A stretch of DNA of 64,000 nucleotides from Alteromonas gracilis (GCF_002993325.1 NZ_PVNO01000010.1:1-64000), one strand, 5' to 3'; shown: positions 5,825 to 15,166, counted from the first letter of the stretch. Numbers and translations: made by a program. The notes: generated from the sequence alone by a model not told the origin.

Positions 5825-6022
5825 TTGTTTACTTATATTGTGCTCTCTTTAATTTTGTTGTGCTGGATTATCCCCATTACGCTTATCATAAAATCTAAAA
5901 AAACGAACGGCTCTGAAAAATTAGGATGGATCTTAGCAATGCTCTTCATATCTTGGGTAGCGTGGATCTTTTATCTTCTTTTTGCCCCGTTAAACGCAAG
6001 GCAAAACACTAATGGTCGTTAA
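5825..6022 (+). CDS. small two-helix membrane protein (PLDc_N-like)
   Basis: 65 residues: one membrane segment (about 3-23), a short basic loop KSKKTNG, then a second segment (about 34-56) ending YLLFAPLN. The pattern resembles PLDc_N-type small membrane proteins, with no enzymatic domain. The start is TTG 5825, with AAGGA nine bases upstream; there is no ATG alternative that keeps the first helix. It lies 58 bases beyond the last R'' site and has no attC after it, so it is the first gene outside the array or a cassette that has lost its attC. Confidence 0.55.
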   Translation: MFTYIVLSLILLCWIIPITLIIKSKKTNGSEKLGWILAMLFISWVAWIFYLLFAPLNARQNTNGR

Positions 6023-6262
6023 GGTGTGTAATATAAATAATCCGGTCCGAGGGCTGAAGATTTGCTTTATTGGTAAGAAAATCCTTGTCAATAGTAAGGC
6101 TAAATGAGTAAGTATTGAATTTTCATCAAGAGGACAACCTACGAGTAAGACTTTTATCAAACTCAGATAAAGCTCATGGGTTTATGGCAATTAACTGTAA
6201 TAGGCGAGCTAACTTAGAAAACTAAGTCATATTAATACAACAAATAAAAAAGGATTTATGAG

Positions 6263-6547
6263 ATGAAATATTTTTCAGTCTTCCCTTTTTTTATACTTTT
6301 TATAAGCGGATGCATAGTTGTACCAGAAACGGATGTCACCAAAGTAAATGAGTGTGAAATATCAACGGACCGCAAAACACTGAAGGTCGTGAATGCCTTT
6401 GAAGATACGAACACTTTTTACTCGGTAAGTGGCCTTATACTTCTTCCAATTTCTGGCGTAGTTTCCGGCACCTATATGGCTATTAACAATGTTTATCATT
6501 TAGGCGAAGAAACATTAGTATGTGGTTCCAAAGATAACGTAGAGTGA
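6263..6547 (+). CDS. small lipoprotein of unknown function
   Basis: 94 residues with an N-terminal signal sequence and a lipobox FISGC (cysteine at about 17), so the mature protein would be lipid-anchored. The rest has two further cysteines (in VNECE and LVCGS) and a hydrophobic glycine-rich stretch (about 55-75), which could be a membrane-associated segment. ATG 6263 follows AAGGATTTATGAG. It has its own upstream gap of 240 bases and no obvious partner. Not recognised. Confidence 0.65.
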   Translation: MKYFSVFPFFILFISGCIVVPETDVTKVNECEISTDRKTLKVVNAFEDTNTFYSVSGLILLPISGVVSGTYMAINNVYHLGEETLVCGSKDNVE

Positions 6548-6611
6548 CATCTCACAAAAGTAACTTAGGAACGGTAAATCACTTCTTTCAATTACTGTGG
6601 ATTAGTTTTTT

Positions 6612-6980
6612 ATGAACCTTGCGGAATTTAATCACTTTTGTGAATCGTTACCGTGCACCACCCATGTAGTTCAATGGGGTAACTCTGACGTATGGAAAGT
6701 GGGTGGAAAAGTTTTCGCTATTGGGAGCATTAGCAGGGACGAACACCCTGCTTTTACCTTTAAAACGTCTGAGCAAAACTATTATTTTCTTGAAGAAAAG
6801 CCTGGCTATAGACCTGCGCCCTATCTTGCTAGTCGTGGAATGAAGTGGATTCAACAGTACAATTGTGAGAATGATGAAGATGAGGCGTTAAAATATTATT
6901 TAAGCGCATCTTACAAACTTGTATCGTTAGGGTTAACCAAGAAAATGCAAAAAGAGCTTGGTTTAAATCAACCTCAATAA
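6612..6980 (+). CDS. MmcQ/YjbR family protein
   Basis: 122 residues. The sequence matches the MmcQ/YjbR fold, a small double-wing DNA-binding-like domain: N-terminal helix with CESLPCTTHVVQWG, then VWKVGGKVFAIGSI, the central KTSEQNYYFLEEKPGYRPAPYLASRGMKWI and a C-terminal helix with LSASYKLVSLGLTKK. In this family the motif PAPYL..R.W.. is typical. The biochemical role of the family is poorly defined. It lies 14 bases upstream of the DUF3703 gene and is probably co-transcribed with it and with phzF. The ribosome site is weak. Confidence 0.82.
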   Translation: MNLAEFNHFCESLPCTTHVVQWGNSDVWKVGGKVFAIGSISRDEHPAFTFKTSEQNYYFLEEKPGYRPAPYLASRGMKWIQQYNCENDEDEALKYYLSASYKLVSLGLTKKMQKELGLNQPQ

Positions 6981-6994
6981 AAGGTGCTTACACC

Positions 6995-7372
6995 ATGTTT
7001 GAAGCAATGAGCTTTACGCGCAAAATTCGCCCTTATGTCGAAGCCGAACTGGTGTTAGCTCGCAATAAGCAATTTCAACACAATGAGGCAGACGCTTTTG
7101 CACATCTAGAAAATGCTCACGTTCTTGGTCAAGCTTCCACTCGACTCCACGTAAAAGTACATATCATGATGCTTTTATGGGCAGTTAGGCAGCGTAATTT
7201 GGGGGAGTTTTGTGGTCAACTCTTTAGAATAATAGGCGCTGCCACAAAAACCGTTTTCGGGCTTGTCCCCCATGGAAATACAGGCGGAGCTAACGTTAGT
7301 CCATTTAAAGCAATGCCAATTAAACCTAAGCTTGCAAGAGTAATAGAGAAAGCGCGATCGTATGAAAATTAA
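6995..7372 (+). CDS. DUF3703 family protein
   Basis: 125 residues. It resembles DUF3703: an N-terminal helical part rich in A/E/L with HLENAHVLGQASTRLHVKVH, followed by a conserved loop VPHGNTGGANVSPFKAMPI. The several histidines (HLENAH, HVKVH, HGNTGG) suggest metal binding, which is an inference. ATG 6995 has AAGGTG ten bases upstream; MSFTRKI five codons in is an alternative start. The 3' end overlaps the phzF-type gene by 11 bases, indicating translational coupling. Confidence 0.8.
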   Translation: MFEAMSFTRKIRPYVEAELVLARNKQFQHNEADAFAHLENAHVLGQASTRLHVKVHIMMLLWAVRQRNLGEFCGQLFRIIGAATKTVFGLVPHGNTGGANVSPFKAMPIKPKLARVIEKARSYEN

Positions 7373-8153
7373 AATACATGTTGTTGATGCCTTTACCAAC
7401 GTCAGATTTAAAGGCAACCCAGCTGCCGTCGTTATAACCGGAAAATGGCTCAGCGATGAAAAAATGCAGGAAATCGCAGCTGAAAATAACCTCTCGGAAA
7501 CCGCATTTTTAGTAGAAGATGATAACGGCGTTTTTGCTATACGCTGGTTTTCCCCGCTTACAGAAATTGATTTTTGTGGGCACGCAACCTTGGCTTCTGC
7601 ATTCGTGATTTTTAACGAAAATTATCAACTACCGCACATTACTCTTTTCGCAGACTCGGTGGGAATGATGAAAGTCGTCAGAAAAGACGACGGTTTCATT
7701 CAAATGGACTTTCCAAACAGAACGCCTACTCCTGTCGATGACGTCCCCGAGGCATTACTAGCTGGTCTTTCTATTAAGCCCGAAAACATATTGAAGAACG
7801 GCCAAGCATATTTTGCAGTTTACTCTGACGAAGACGACGTATTAAGCGTGATACAAGACAGCGATAAACTTAAAACACTCGCGCCCTATGACGTGGTAGT
7901 GACAGCACCTGGGACACAATTTGATTTTGTTTCACGCTACTTTTGGCCGGCCAACGGTGGTGATGAAGACCCAGTAACAGGTTCAATTCACACTGGGTTG
8001 GCACCTTTTTGGGCCAAAAGGTTGGGAAAATCAAAACTTATGGCCTATCAAGCATCTAAACGAGGCGGAACGTTAAAATGTGAAGTTGCAGGGGACCGCG
8101 TACTTATTTCCGGCCAAGCGGTGTCTTATCTTGAAGGGTACATTACTATCTGA
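7362..8153 (+). CDS. PhzF family isomerase/epimerase
   Basis: 263 residues, the usual size for the PhzF fold (two diaminopimelate-epimerase-like halves). Seen: VDAFTNVRFKGNPAAVV at the start, then ENNLSETAFL with the catalytic glutamate of the family, RWFSPLTEIDFCGHATLASA, and in the C-terminal half GGDEDPVTGSIHTGLAPFWA. The substrate is unknown; members act on small carboxylic metabolites. The start at ATG 7362 overlaps the preceding gene by 11 bases. A strong terminator follows at 8232-8260. Confidence 0.93.
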   Translation: MKIKIHVVDAFTNVRFKGNPAAVVITGKWLSDEKMQEIAAENNLSETAFLVEDDNGVFAIRWFSPLTEIDFCGHATLASAFVIFNENYQLPHITLFADSVGMMKVVRKDDGFIQMDFPNRTPTPVDDVPEALLAGLSIKPENILKNGQAYFAVYSDEDDVLSVIQDSDKLKTLAPYDVVVTAPGTQFDFVSRYFWPANGGDEDPVTGSIHTGLAPFWAKRLGKSKLMAYQASKRGGTLKCEVAGDRVLISGQAVSYLEGYITI

Positions 8154-8231
8154 TGGTTTATCATTGAACAGAAACTAGACAGAATTGGCTAATTGACTCA
8201 CATTTGACTCACATTGTCTTACACAAACAAA

Positions 8232-8260
8232 AAAGCGGAAGGTATGTAACCTTCCGCTTT
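8232..8260. terminator. bidirectional terminator between phzF-type gene and ggt
   Basis: AAAGCGGAAGGT (8232-8243) and ACCTTCCGCTTT (8249-8260) form a perfect 12-bp stem with a 5-nt loop, A-rich on the left and T-rich on the right, between convergent genes. Confidence 0.9.
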
Positions 8261-8313
8261 CAATAACGTAACGGCACATTACGGCATCTAGTTTTACCTA
8301 AGCAAACGCAAAA

Positions 8314-10071
8314 TCAACGCCCTACAGCAATACCTTCTCTACGAGGGTCAGCACCGCCAATCAGTTTGCCTGATTTAAACTGTATTCCGTGAAGACCACT
8401 GTTTAAATCTACCACTTTAACGTTGTGTCCAAGGGCTTTTAACGGCTCTTCTAGTTCAGCTATTGGAGTGCCCTTCTCTAACGCCGTATAGTCGTTTCTA
8501 TTAGTGATTTTAGGTAGGTTGATGGCCTGTTGAATATCCAAGCCAAAATCTAAAACACCAATTAGGGTTTGAGCGACATAGCTTACAATTCTAGAGCCGC
8601 CCGGTGAGCCCACAACAACCTCTAAGTTCCCTTCTTTGTCGAACACCATTGTAGGGCTCATAGCGCTTCTCGGGCGCTTACCTGGCTCTACACGATTTGG
8701 CACCGGGAAACGGTTTTTAGTTGGCGAAAATGAAAAGTCGGTTAGCTGATTATTAAGCAAAAAGCCTTCGACCATAATTCCAGAACCAAACATAAACTCA
8801 ATGCTGGTAGTCATTGATACTGCATTGCCCTCTTTGTCCACGATGGAAACATGTGAGGTGTTAGGCAGTTCCATTGATGTACCAAGTGCCACGTTCGCAT
8901 CAGCGTACGGGTTTCCTGCGCGCTTACGGCGCCACTCTTTATCCACACCAATGCTTTCAGCACGGCGCTCTAGGTAAGCCGTATTAATCATGGCTGCAAA
9001 CGGAAGATTGGTAAAATCGCTGTCGGCAATAAACTTCTCCCGATCCGCGTATGAAAGTGCACTTGCTTGGGTATACAGATTTGCAAACTCTACCGAATCC
9101 GGTGCGTATTGGCCAAGATTGAAATCTTCTAGCATTTTCAAAATTTGGTAAACATTTACACCACCTGAACTAGGTGGCGCCATGCCGCAAATACGTTTCT
9201 CGTGATAAAGGCCACAAACAGGTTCTCGTTTTACAGGTTCATAGTTTGCTAAATCTTCTAACGTCATCTGGCCTGGGTTAATCTCAGCGCTATTTACTGC
9301 TTCAACAATTTTTTCAGCAACCTCACCTTTCAATAGATAGTCGCTGCCCTTTTCCGCAATACCTTTTAACGTTTTGGCTAACTTTTTATTTTTCTTCACT
9401 GTGCCTTCTTTTAGCGGCAAACCTGCAGGAAAGAAGTAAGTAGAACTTGCAGGAAAAGTTTTAAGTCCAGGGTGATAGTCTAAAGCCACCAGCTTTGCTA
9501 GACGTGGTGACACTTTAAAGCCGTCTTCAGCGGTTTTTATCGTATCGTCGAAGAGCGTATTCCAAGGTAGCTTACCGAACTCTCCCTGTGCCATTTCTAG
9601 CGCTTTTACTGCGCCAGACACACCTACTGACTTACCGCCTACAACGGCGTCTAACCAGCGCATAGGTTTGTTGCCTTCGATGAACCAATGAGAATTTACC
9701 GCTTTTGGCGCGGTTTCGCGGCCGTCAAAGGTGTGAAGTACTTTATTCTTATTATCCCAATAAAGGATGAAAGCGCCACCACCAATACCGGACGATTGTG
9801 GTTCAACCAAAGAAAGCATTGATTGGACAGCCACGGCCGCATCGATAGCACTTCCGCCTCTCTCTAGTATATTCTTCCCCGCCCAAGACGCGTAAGGGTT
9901 TGCTGCTACAACCATATATTCGCTAGCTTCAAACGCCTTTTTCTCAATATAGCCTGTGGCTGCTTCTGGCTCACCTACTTCGCGCGCTTGCTTCGCGGTC
10001 GCACCAAAAATAAAACAGCTAGATAATGCAAAGGTAACTACCGAAGCTCTGAACAAAGCACTGCGTCTCAA
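8314..10071 (-). CDS. ggt: gamma-glutamyltransferase (glutathione hydrolase)
   Basis: 585 residues, the full length of bacterial GGT, an Ntn hydrolase that cleaves gamma-glutamyl bonds of glutathione in the periplasm. A signal peptide (SSCFIFGATAKQA) is followed by the large subunit with SSGIGGGAFILYW and DGRETAP. The autoprocessing threonine is in PNTSHVSIVDKEGNAVSMT, starting the small subunit (about residue 403). PRSAMSPTMVF and GSPGGSRI complete the active site region. It lies 14 bases downstream of an enoyl-CoA hydratase gene on the same strand and is probably co-transcribed. Confidence 0.95.
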   Translation of the reverse strand: MRRSALFRASVVTFALSSCFIFGATAKQAREVGEPEAATGYIEKKAFEASEYMVVAANPYASWAGKNILERGGSAIDAAVAVQSMLSLVEPQSSGIGGGAFILYWDNKNKVLHTFDGRETAPKAVNSHWFIEGNKPMRWLDAVVGGKSVGVSGAVKALEMAQGEFGKLPWNTLFDDTIKTAEDGFKVSPRLAKLVALDYHPGLKTFPASSTYFFPAGLPLKEGTVKKNKKLAKTLKGIAEKGSDYLLKGEVAEKIVEAVNSAEINPGQMTLEDLANYEPVKREPVCGLYHEKRICGMAPPSSGGVNVYQILKMLEDFNLGQYAPDSVEFANLYTQASALSYADREKFIADSDFTNLPFAAMINTAYLERRAESIGVDKEWRRKRAGNPYADANVALGTSMELPNTSHVSIVDKEGNAVSMTTSIEFMFGSGIMVEGFLLNNQLTDFSFSPTKNRFPVPNRVEPGKRPRSAMSPTMVFDKEGNLEVVVGSPGGSRIVSYVAQTLIGVLDFGLDIQQAINLPKITNRNDYTALEKGTPIAELEEPLKALGHNVKVVDLNSGLHGIQFKSGKLIGGADPRREGIAVGR

Positions 10072-10085
10072 AATAATACTTCCTC

Positions 10086-10850
10086 TTATTTAAACTTTTC
10101 GGGGTTAATCGGGCGTTTTTTAAGAAACGCATCAAACGCTTCTTGGGCTGCAGTAGTGCCCAATGCTTCTAAAAAAATATCAAATTCTTCGTTCATTTGC
10201 TGATTGATATGCTCTCCATCGCCTTTTAATAGCGCTTTTGTTTGTCTAAGCGAAAATGAAGGCTTGGCGATGAGTTTATCAACCGTAGCTTGAACAGTCT
10301 GATCGATTTCATTGGCATCAGTAATTTTGGTCAAAATTCCGAATTGATATGCGTCGGCAGCAGAAAAAGGCTCACCCAACATTAGCCATTCTGCTGCTTT
10401 GATATGACCTGCAACCTTAGGCAAAAGATAACTTGATGCATATTCAGGAACAAGCCCTAAATTGATGAACGGTAGAACAAATCGGGTATCTGGAGTGGCG
10501 TAAACAAAATCGCAGTGAAGCAGCAAGGTAGTCCCTATTCCCACCGCTAAACCATGCACTTGCGCAATGACAGGTATGTTACATGCAGCCAGAGCGCGCA
10601 TAAACGCTGCGGTTTCCGGCACCTGAGCGTGCTCTTGTTGCTGTGCAAAGTCTCCAATGTCATTACCCGCGGTAAAACAATCGCCCGCACCTTTAATCAC
10701 AACCACTTTCGTTGAGCCATCGTTCTTAACACCTAAAATAGCATTCGCCATTGCCTGGTACATATCCCGTGTTAATGCATTCTTTTTCTCTGTGCGGTTG
10801 AGTGTAATCGTTAAGCACTGCTGATTATTTTCGGTAATGATGTAAGACAT
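10086..10850 (-). CDS. enoyl-CoA hydratase/isomerase family protein
   Basis: 254 residues of the crotonase superfamily. Seen: the N-terminal LTITLNRTEKKNALT, the oxyanion-hole segment FTAGNDIGDF (about 62-71), and the second segment IPVIAQVHGLAVGIGTTLLLHCDFVYA. Position of the downstream acid in GLVPEYASSYLLPKVAG supports hydratase or isomerase activity on acyl-CoA. The FTAGNDIGDF variant of the usual TAGxD motif is often seen in 2-(1,2-epoxyphenylacetyl)-CoA-isomerase-like or general hydratases, so the substrate is unresolved. ATG 10850 has a GGAG ribosome site. Confidence 0.9.
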   Translation of the reverse strand: MSYIITENNQQCLTITLNRTEKKNALTRDMYQAMANAILGVKNDGSTKVVVIKGAGDCFTAGNDIGDFAQQQEHAQVPETAAFMRALAACNIPVIAQVHGLAVGIGTTLLLHCDFVYATPDTRFVLPFINLGLVPEYASSYLLPKVAGHIKAAEWLMLGEPFSAADAYQFGILTKITDANEIDQTVQATVDKLIAKPSFSLRQTKALLKGDGEHINQQMNEEFDIFLEALGTTAAQEAFDAFLKKRPINPEKFK

Positions 10851-10962
10851 AATTACTCCTTTACTGTCGTCTATTTTATTTTAGGTGTACTTCAGTTTTC
10901 ACCCTGTAGGCAATTTCTGTATCATAGCCAGCAAATTCGAAATTCAAAAATAACTAACACTG

Positions 10963-11547
10963 ATGATGTCACTGCCGTTTTCGCTTAAGTATAGTGCTGG
11001 TCCTCTATTTGTAGCGCTATGCTCCGTTGTTGCGTTTTTCTTTGAACCCATGTCTGGCAACTATTTGGCTTACGACCGTTATGCCATACAAGGTTTAGAA
11101 ACCTGGCGAATAGTTAGCGGTAATATCGTTCACACCAATGGCTACCACCTACTTTTAAATTTAGCCGGTCTGGCGCTGTTGTGGGCCCTACACGGTGAAC
11201 ATTATCGAATTGGTTTGTACTTAAAAGTTTTTGTGTGGTGCTGCTTAGGAACGAGTGTCGGGCTTTATTTTTTCTCTCCAGATCTGATTTGGTACGCGGG
11301 TTTGTCGGGTGCATTACACGGTATTTTCGCCTGGGGCGCCTGTGTTGATATTAAAGAGAAAATGAAGTCGGGTTGGTTACTACTTGTCGGTTTAGCGATT
11401 AAAGTGGGATACGAACAAATTGACGGTAGCAGCGAACAAGTCGCAAACCTGATTGACGCAAAAGTTGCCGTAGATGCCCATTTATTCGGTGCGCTGACAG
11501 GCATTGTTATATTTTTGCTTATGTATATCACCGCTAAAAGAAAATAA
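10963..11547 (+). CDS. rrtA: rhombosortase (rhomboid-family GlyGly-CTERM protease)
   Basis: 194 residues with six predicted membrane segments. The rhomboid serine motif appears as YAGLSGALHGIFAWGA (catalytic Ser about 115), and the catalytic His lies in AVDAHLFGALTGI near the C-terminus. HTNGYHLLLNLAGL is the conserved first-half segment. The short length and GLSGxLHG form distinguish rhombosortase from ordinary GlpG. Known members process secreted proteins with a C-terminal GlyGly-CTERM tag; no such substrate is seen in this window. It is divergent from the enoyl-CoA hydratase operon. Confidence 0.9.
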   Translation: MMSLPFSLKYSAGPLFVALCSVVAFFFEPMSGNYLAYDRYAIQGLETWRIVSGNIVHTNGYHLLLNLAGLALLWALHGEHYRIGLYLKVFVWCCLGTSVGLYFFSPDLIWYAGLSGALHGIFAWGACVDIKEKMKSGWLLLVGLAIKVGYEQIDGSSEQVANLIDAKVAVDAHLFGALTGIVIFLLMYITAKRK

Positions 11548-11636
11548 ACGCCCTTGCGATAGAGCGGCGCTCTTTCCTTGTATTTCATATGCCTGCGGTA
11601 ATTAAAAAGCGCGTAAACGACAAAGCCAATGACATT

Positions 11637-11674
11637 AAAAAGGCCCGAATTCAGCTGAACTCGGGCCTTTTTTC
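11637..11674. terminator. bidirectional terminator between rrtA and S9 peptidase
   Basis: AAAAAGGCCCGAATTC and GAACTCGGGCCTTTTTT form a 15-bp stem (one mismatch) with an AGCT loop and A/T tracts on both sides, between convergent genes. Confidence 0.9.
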
Positions 11675-11751
11675 GTAGCTTTTTAAACTAATATGATATG
11701 AAAAAGCGGATGTTTTTAAACACCGAGCTTTTCATGAATTAACCGTTTCAG

Positions 11752-14247
11752 TTATAAGTTTTCCTCGAATAGCTTGTAGATACGACGGTATTCATCAAGC
11801 CATGAACTAGGCTGAACAAATCCATGTGGCTCTACTGGATAAATCGCCGTTTCAAAATCTTCCTTTTCTAACTCGATAAGGCGCTGTACCAATCGCACGG
11901 TATCGTGGAAAAACACATTGTCATCAACCATTGGCGCGTTGATAAGCAACGGCTTTTCGAGTCCATCTGCGAAATAGATTGGCGAACTACGCTCGTATGC
12001 GATGGGATCGATATTAGGAGTATTTAAAATGTTTGCCGTATATGGTGTGTTGTAATGTGCCCAGTCGGTTACCGGACGGAGTGCTGCACCGGCCGCGAAT
12101 AGGTCAGGAGCGGTAAACATAGACATAAAGGTTAAGAAACCGCCGTACGATCCGCCATATGTGCCTATGCGCTCACGGTCTACATTTGCGTTGTCTACCA
12201 GCCAATTCAAGCCGTCACGTAAGTCCTGCACTTCAGGCGTACCCATTTGGCGATAAATCGCTGTACGCCAATCACGCCCGTAACCCGCGCTTGCACGATA
12301 ATCCATATCAAGCACGACATAGCCTTGCTGCACTAGCATACTGTGGAACATGTATTCTCTGAAGTACCCAGACCACCCCATGTGGGCATTCTGTAAATAG
12401 CCTGCACCATGGTTAAACACTACCGCTTTGTTTAGTGCTGATTTGTCGTAATTTTCTGGTAGATAAACGCGAGCGTAAATTGGCGCGTCGGTATGCGATG
12501 AGTCAATAGCAACGATGTTCGGTACTGCCCAAGGGAGCGCATTAAATTCAGCACTGGTGCTTTGTGTAATTTGCTTTGCTGCTGTTGCTTCATCTGCTGG
12601 CTTAATATAAAGCTCTTGTGGCTGATTCACTTTGCTATGGCTTAGCAACAAGTTTTCACCATCAGGGCTAAGTGAATAGTCCGTCATACCATTCAAATCA
12701 GTCATGGTGTCGATAGTGTTATCACGTAAATCGGCACGATAAACTTCGTAAAGACCAGGATGCTCCATATTGGCTTTAAAGTAGATATAATTGTCATCGT
12801 TGGAAAGCGTTAAATCGTCAACAACAAAACGGCCACTGGTCAGCGCGACAGGCTTCTCACCAGGTTTTTGAATATATAAATGCGAGTAGCCAGTATGCTC
12901 AGACTGATAGTAAAGGGTCTCGCTGTCATTCAGCCAATCAAACGCGTTGAAACGATAGTTTACCCACGCATCGTCATGAAGCCTGTGTTGGTTTTCCAGC
13001 GTTTTATTTGCAAGATCGACGGTCGCAATCCAGCGGTCTTTGTTGTCCCATGCTTCAAGCATAACCGCGACGGCGTTACCGTTTTTGTGCCAGCGAATAG
13101 AAGGTTTGGTCCAGTACCAGCTTTGCAGTAAGGTAATATCGCGGGGCAGACGATTCACTTCATAAGTCTCGCCTTTTGCCTTCGCGTTCTCTGCTTTTAC
13201 ATCTGCAAGTACGTCGTCATTGTAGCCAGGTAAATTAAAGTATTTAAGTTCACTCTTCTCGCCTGTTTTCAAGTTAAGCAGCCACAGTTCGTGATTTACT
13301 GATTCTGCATCTGCCACACGTTGGCGTACCGGCTTTGCCGCGATACGGCTGTCTTCTTGAATGTAATGGGGCATGATGTCGCTGTCATCGCGGGTCGGCT
13401 TACTTTCAGTAGTTGCAACCACAGCAAAGTTACCCGCAGGCGATACACTGATCCCCGCTAGTCGATGCGACTTATCGAAATAAAACGGCGAAGGTGCAAC
13501 GCTGTCGTTCTTTTCAGCCAGTGCTTTTTTTGCATCGTCTTTATCTTTTTTGTTTTTACGCTGTAGCTTGATGTATTCCACCAGCGACTGTTGCTGTTCA
13601 GCAATATAATCTTTAGGTGGTTCAACAGCCTTTGGCTCGTCGCTAAATTTCCAACTCAACAGCTCTTCACGGGTGCCGTTTGATAGGTCGATAGCAATGA
13701 ACCGGTCACCACTTAACGCCATTAGGCGGCCATCGGTCATGAATGAAAGCGTTGAGAGTGCGTTACCGCCACGGGCAATACGTACAGTTTCTCCATTGGT
13801 AAATTGCACATACACACTATCTTCAAAGGAATAGGCGATGACACCATCGTTCCTTACTACGCGCTCTTTGAAACGATATTTGTGTAAGTCGGATAGCGGC
13901 GCTTTTATCACATTCTCAGGATTTGATAGGTCAGCAATATATACATCTTTGAGTGCACTATTTTGCTTTTCCCTTTCAAACACAATTTTGTCGCCATTAA
14001 CTGACCAGCCCATACCCTCGGGCAGCGCGCCTATCCATTGAGGATCTGACATGATTTGTTTGAGCGTGATTTCACCGTTTGTTTGGCTGGCTGACGGCGC
14101 TGCATCAGGTGTGACCGATTGTTGAATACTCGTCGCAGGCAATGGCGAAGAGGTTGTTGTAATTGACGTGTCGTTCGTTGTGCTTGCACATCCACCAAGC
14201 GCAAACGTTACGCTGGCCGCGATGAGTAAAGAAGAATATTTTTTCAT
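11752..14247 (-). CDS. S9 family peptidase lipoprotein (prolyl oligopeptidase family)
   Basis: 831 residues. A signal peptide with lipobox ALGGC (Cys at about 19) suggests anchoring in the outer membrane. The N-terminal two-thirds looks like a beta-propeller (repeated LS..G and SPDG elements). The C-terminal alpha/beta hydrolase has the nucleophile in GTYGGSYGGFLT, the Asp in INAPMVDDNVFF and the His in VEPHGFVQP, the S9 triad order. It probably trims oligopeptides in the periplasm. A lysine- and glutamate-rich insertion (about 210-250) interrupts the propeller. It is divergent from glutathione peroxidase. Confidence 0.93.
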   Translation of the reverse strand: MKKYSSLLIAASVTFALGGCASTTNDTSITTTSSPLPATSIQQSVTPDAAPSASQTNGEITLKQIMSDPQWIGALPEGMGWSVNGDKIVFEREKQNSALKDVYIADLSNPENVIKAPLSDLHKYRFKERVVRNDGVIAYSFEDSVYVQFTNGETVRIARGGNALSTLSFMTDGRLMALSGDRFIAIDLSNGTREELLSWKFSDEPKAVEPPKDYIAEQQQSLVEYIKLQRKNKKDKDDAKKALAEKNDSVAPSPFYFDKSHRLAGISVSPAGNFAVVATTESKPTRDDSDIMPHYIQEDSRIAAKPVRQRVADAESVNHELWLLNLKTGEKSELKYFNLPGYNDDVLADVKAENAKAKGETYEVNRLPRDITLLQSWYWTKPSIRWHKNGNAVAVMLEAWDNKDRWIATVDLANKTLENQHRLHDDAWVNYRFNAFDWLNDSETLYYQSEHTGYSHLYIQKPGEKPVALTSGRFVVDDLTLSNDDNYIYFKANMEHPGLYEVYRADLRDNTIDTMTDLNGMTDYSLSPDGENLLLSHSKVNQPQELYIKPADEATAAKQITQSTSAEFNALPWAVPNIVAIDSSHTDAPIYARVYLPENYDKSALNKAVVFNHGAGYLQNAHMGWSGYFREYMFHSMLVQQGYVVLDMDYRASAGYGRDWRTAIYRQMGTPEVQDLRDGLNWLVDNANVDRERIGTYGGSYGGFLTFMSMFTAPDLFAAGAALRPVTDWAHYNTPYTANILNTPNIDPIAYERSSPIYFADGLEKPLLINAPMVDDNVFFHDTVRLVQRLIELEKEDFETAIYPVEPHGFVQPSSWLDEYRRIYKLFEENL

Positions 14248-14426
14248 TATTTTAAATCGTTGTTATGTAAAAAGCGTTAACATTATACCCAGAGCATTTA
14301 TCAAAGCGCTAACGTTCATCGATTGTGATAGTGAACCAAACGTAAAGCATCCCCGTTTATGGTTTGTCTACATTGGGTCTCTTACCCTTTCAAAATAACA
14401 AAAACTAACTCTCGAGGTAAAACACT

Positions 14427-14981
14427 ATGAAAGCAAAAAGATTTGTACCGGCGTTACTTACGCTTACCTTTTTAACCTCTACTAGCTTTGCAAATGAATG
14501 CCCTAGTGTACTCAAATTTATGAAGCGCAAACTCAACTCTCAAGAAACGGTCAATCTCTGTAACGAATATGGTGGCAAGACGCTGTTGGTGGTTAATACA
14601 GCTAGCTATTGCGGTTATACACCACAGTTTGAAGGCTTAGAGGCACTTTACAGTGACTACAAGGACAAAGATTTCGTAGTACTTGGTTTTCCATCACATG
14701 ATTTCAATCAGGAAGATAATGATGAAGGTAAAACCGCCGAACTTTGCGAATTAACCTACGGCGTGAAGTTTCCGATGTTTGAGCCAATATCGGTAAAAGG
14801 TGAAGACGCGGACCCTATGTATCGAATGCTTAAAACTGCTACTGGCAAAGCGCCATCTTGGAATTTCAACAAATACCTAATAGATAGCACGGGCAAGCAA
14901 ATCACTCACTTTCCTAGTTCAACAAAGCCTACTGACCCGGCCTTTATTGCTGAGGTTGAAGCGCTGTTAAAAAGTGAGTAA
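14427..14981 (+). CDS. glutathione peroxidase family protein, exported
   Basis: 184 residues with a signal peptide (STSFANEC), so the enzyme is probably periplasmic. The peroxidatic cysteine is in NTASYCGYTPQFEGL (about residue 54), in the place of selenocysteine in the animal enzyme. The region GFPSHDFNQEDND replaces the usual GFPCNQF, so the second cysteine of that motif is absent; a cysteine is present in AELCELTYGVKFPMF, the site used as resolving cysteine in thioredoxin-dependent members. WNFNKYLID carries the conserved Trp and Asn. It reduces peroxides, probably with thioredoxin-like donors. ATG 14427 follows CGAGGT. Confidence 0.92.
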   Translation: MKAKRFVPALLTLTFLTSTSFANECPSVLKFMKRKLNSQETVNLCNEYGGKTLLVVNTASYCGYTPQFEGLEALYSDYKDKDFVVLGFPSHDFNQEDNDEGKTAELCELTYGVKFPMFEPISVKGEDADPMYRMLKTATGKAPSWNFNKYLIDSTGKQITHFPSSTKPTDPAFIAEVEALLKSE

Positions 14982-15057
14982 GTGTTGTTACGTTCATAAG
15001 CATCCCTTGACCTTTTATTAACGCCTACAATTTAACGCCATCAATGTTAACGCACAT

Positions 15058-15085
15058 AAAAAAGCCCCGCGTTATACGCGGGGCA
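15058..15085 (-). terminator. terminator of azoR
   Basis: GCCCCGCGT and ACGCGGGGC form a perfect 9-bp stem around TAT. On the minus strand the stem is followed by a T tract (complement of 15058-15063). Confidence 0.85.
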
Positions 15086-15166
15086 ATCAAGCACACTCAA
15101 CTTGGAACACACTTTTAGCTGAAACATACTTCCTACGTTTTAGCTAACTGCATTAATTTAGTGTGT

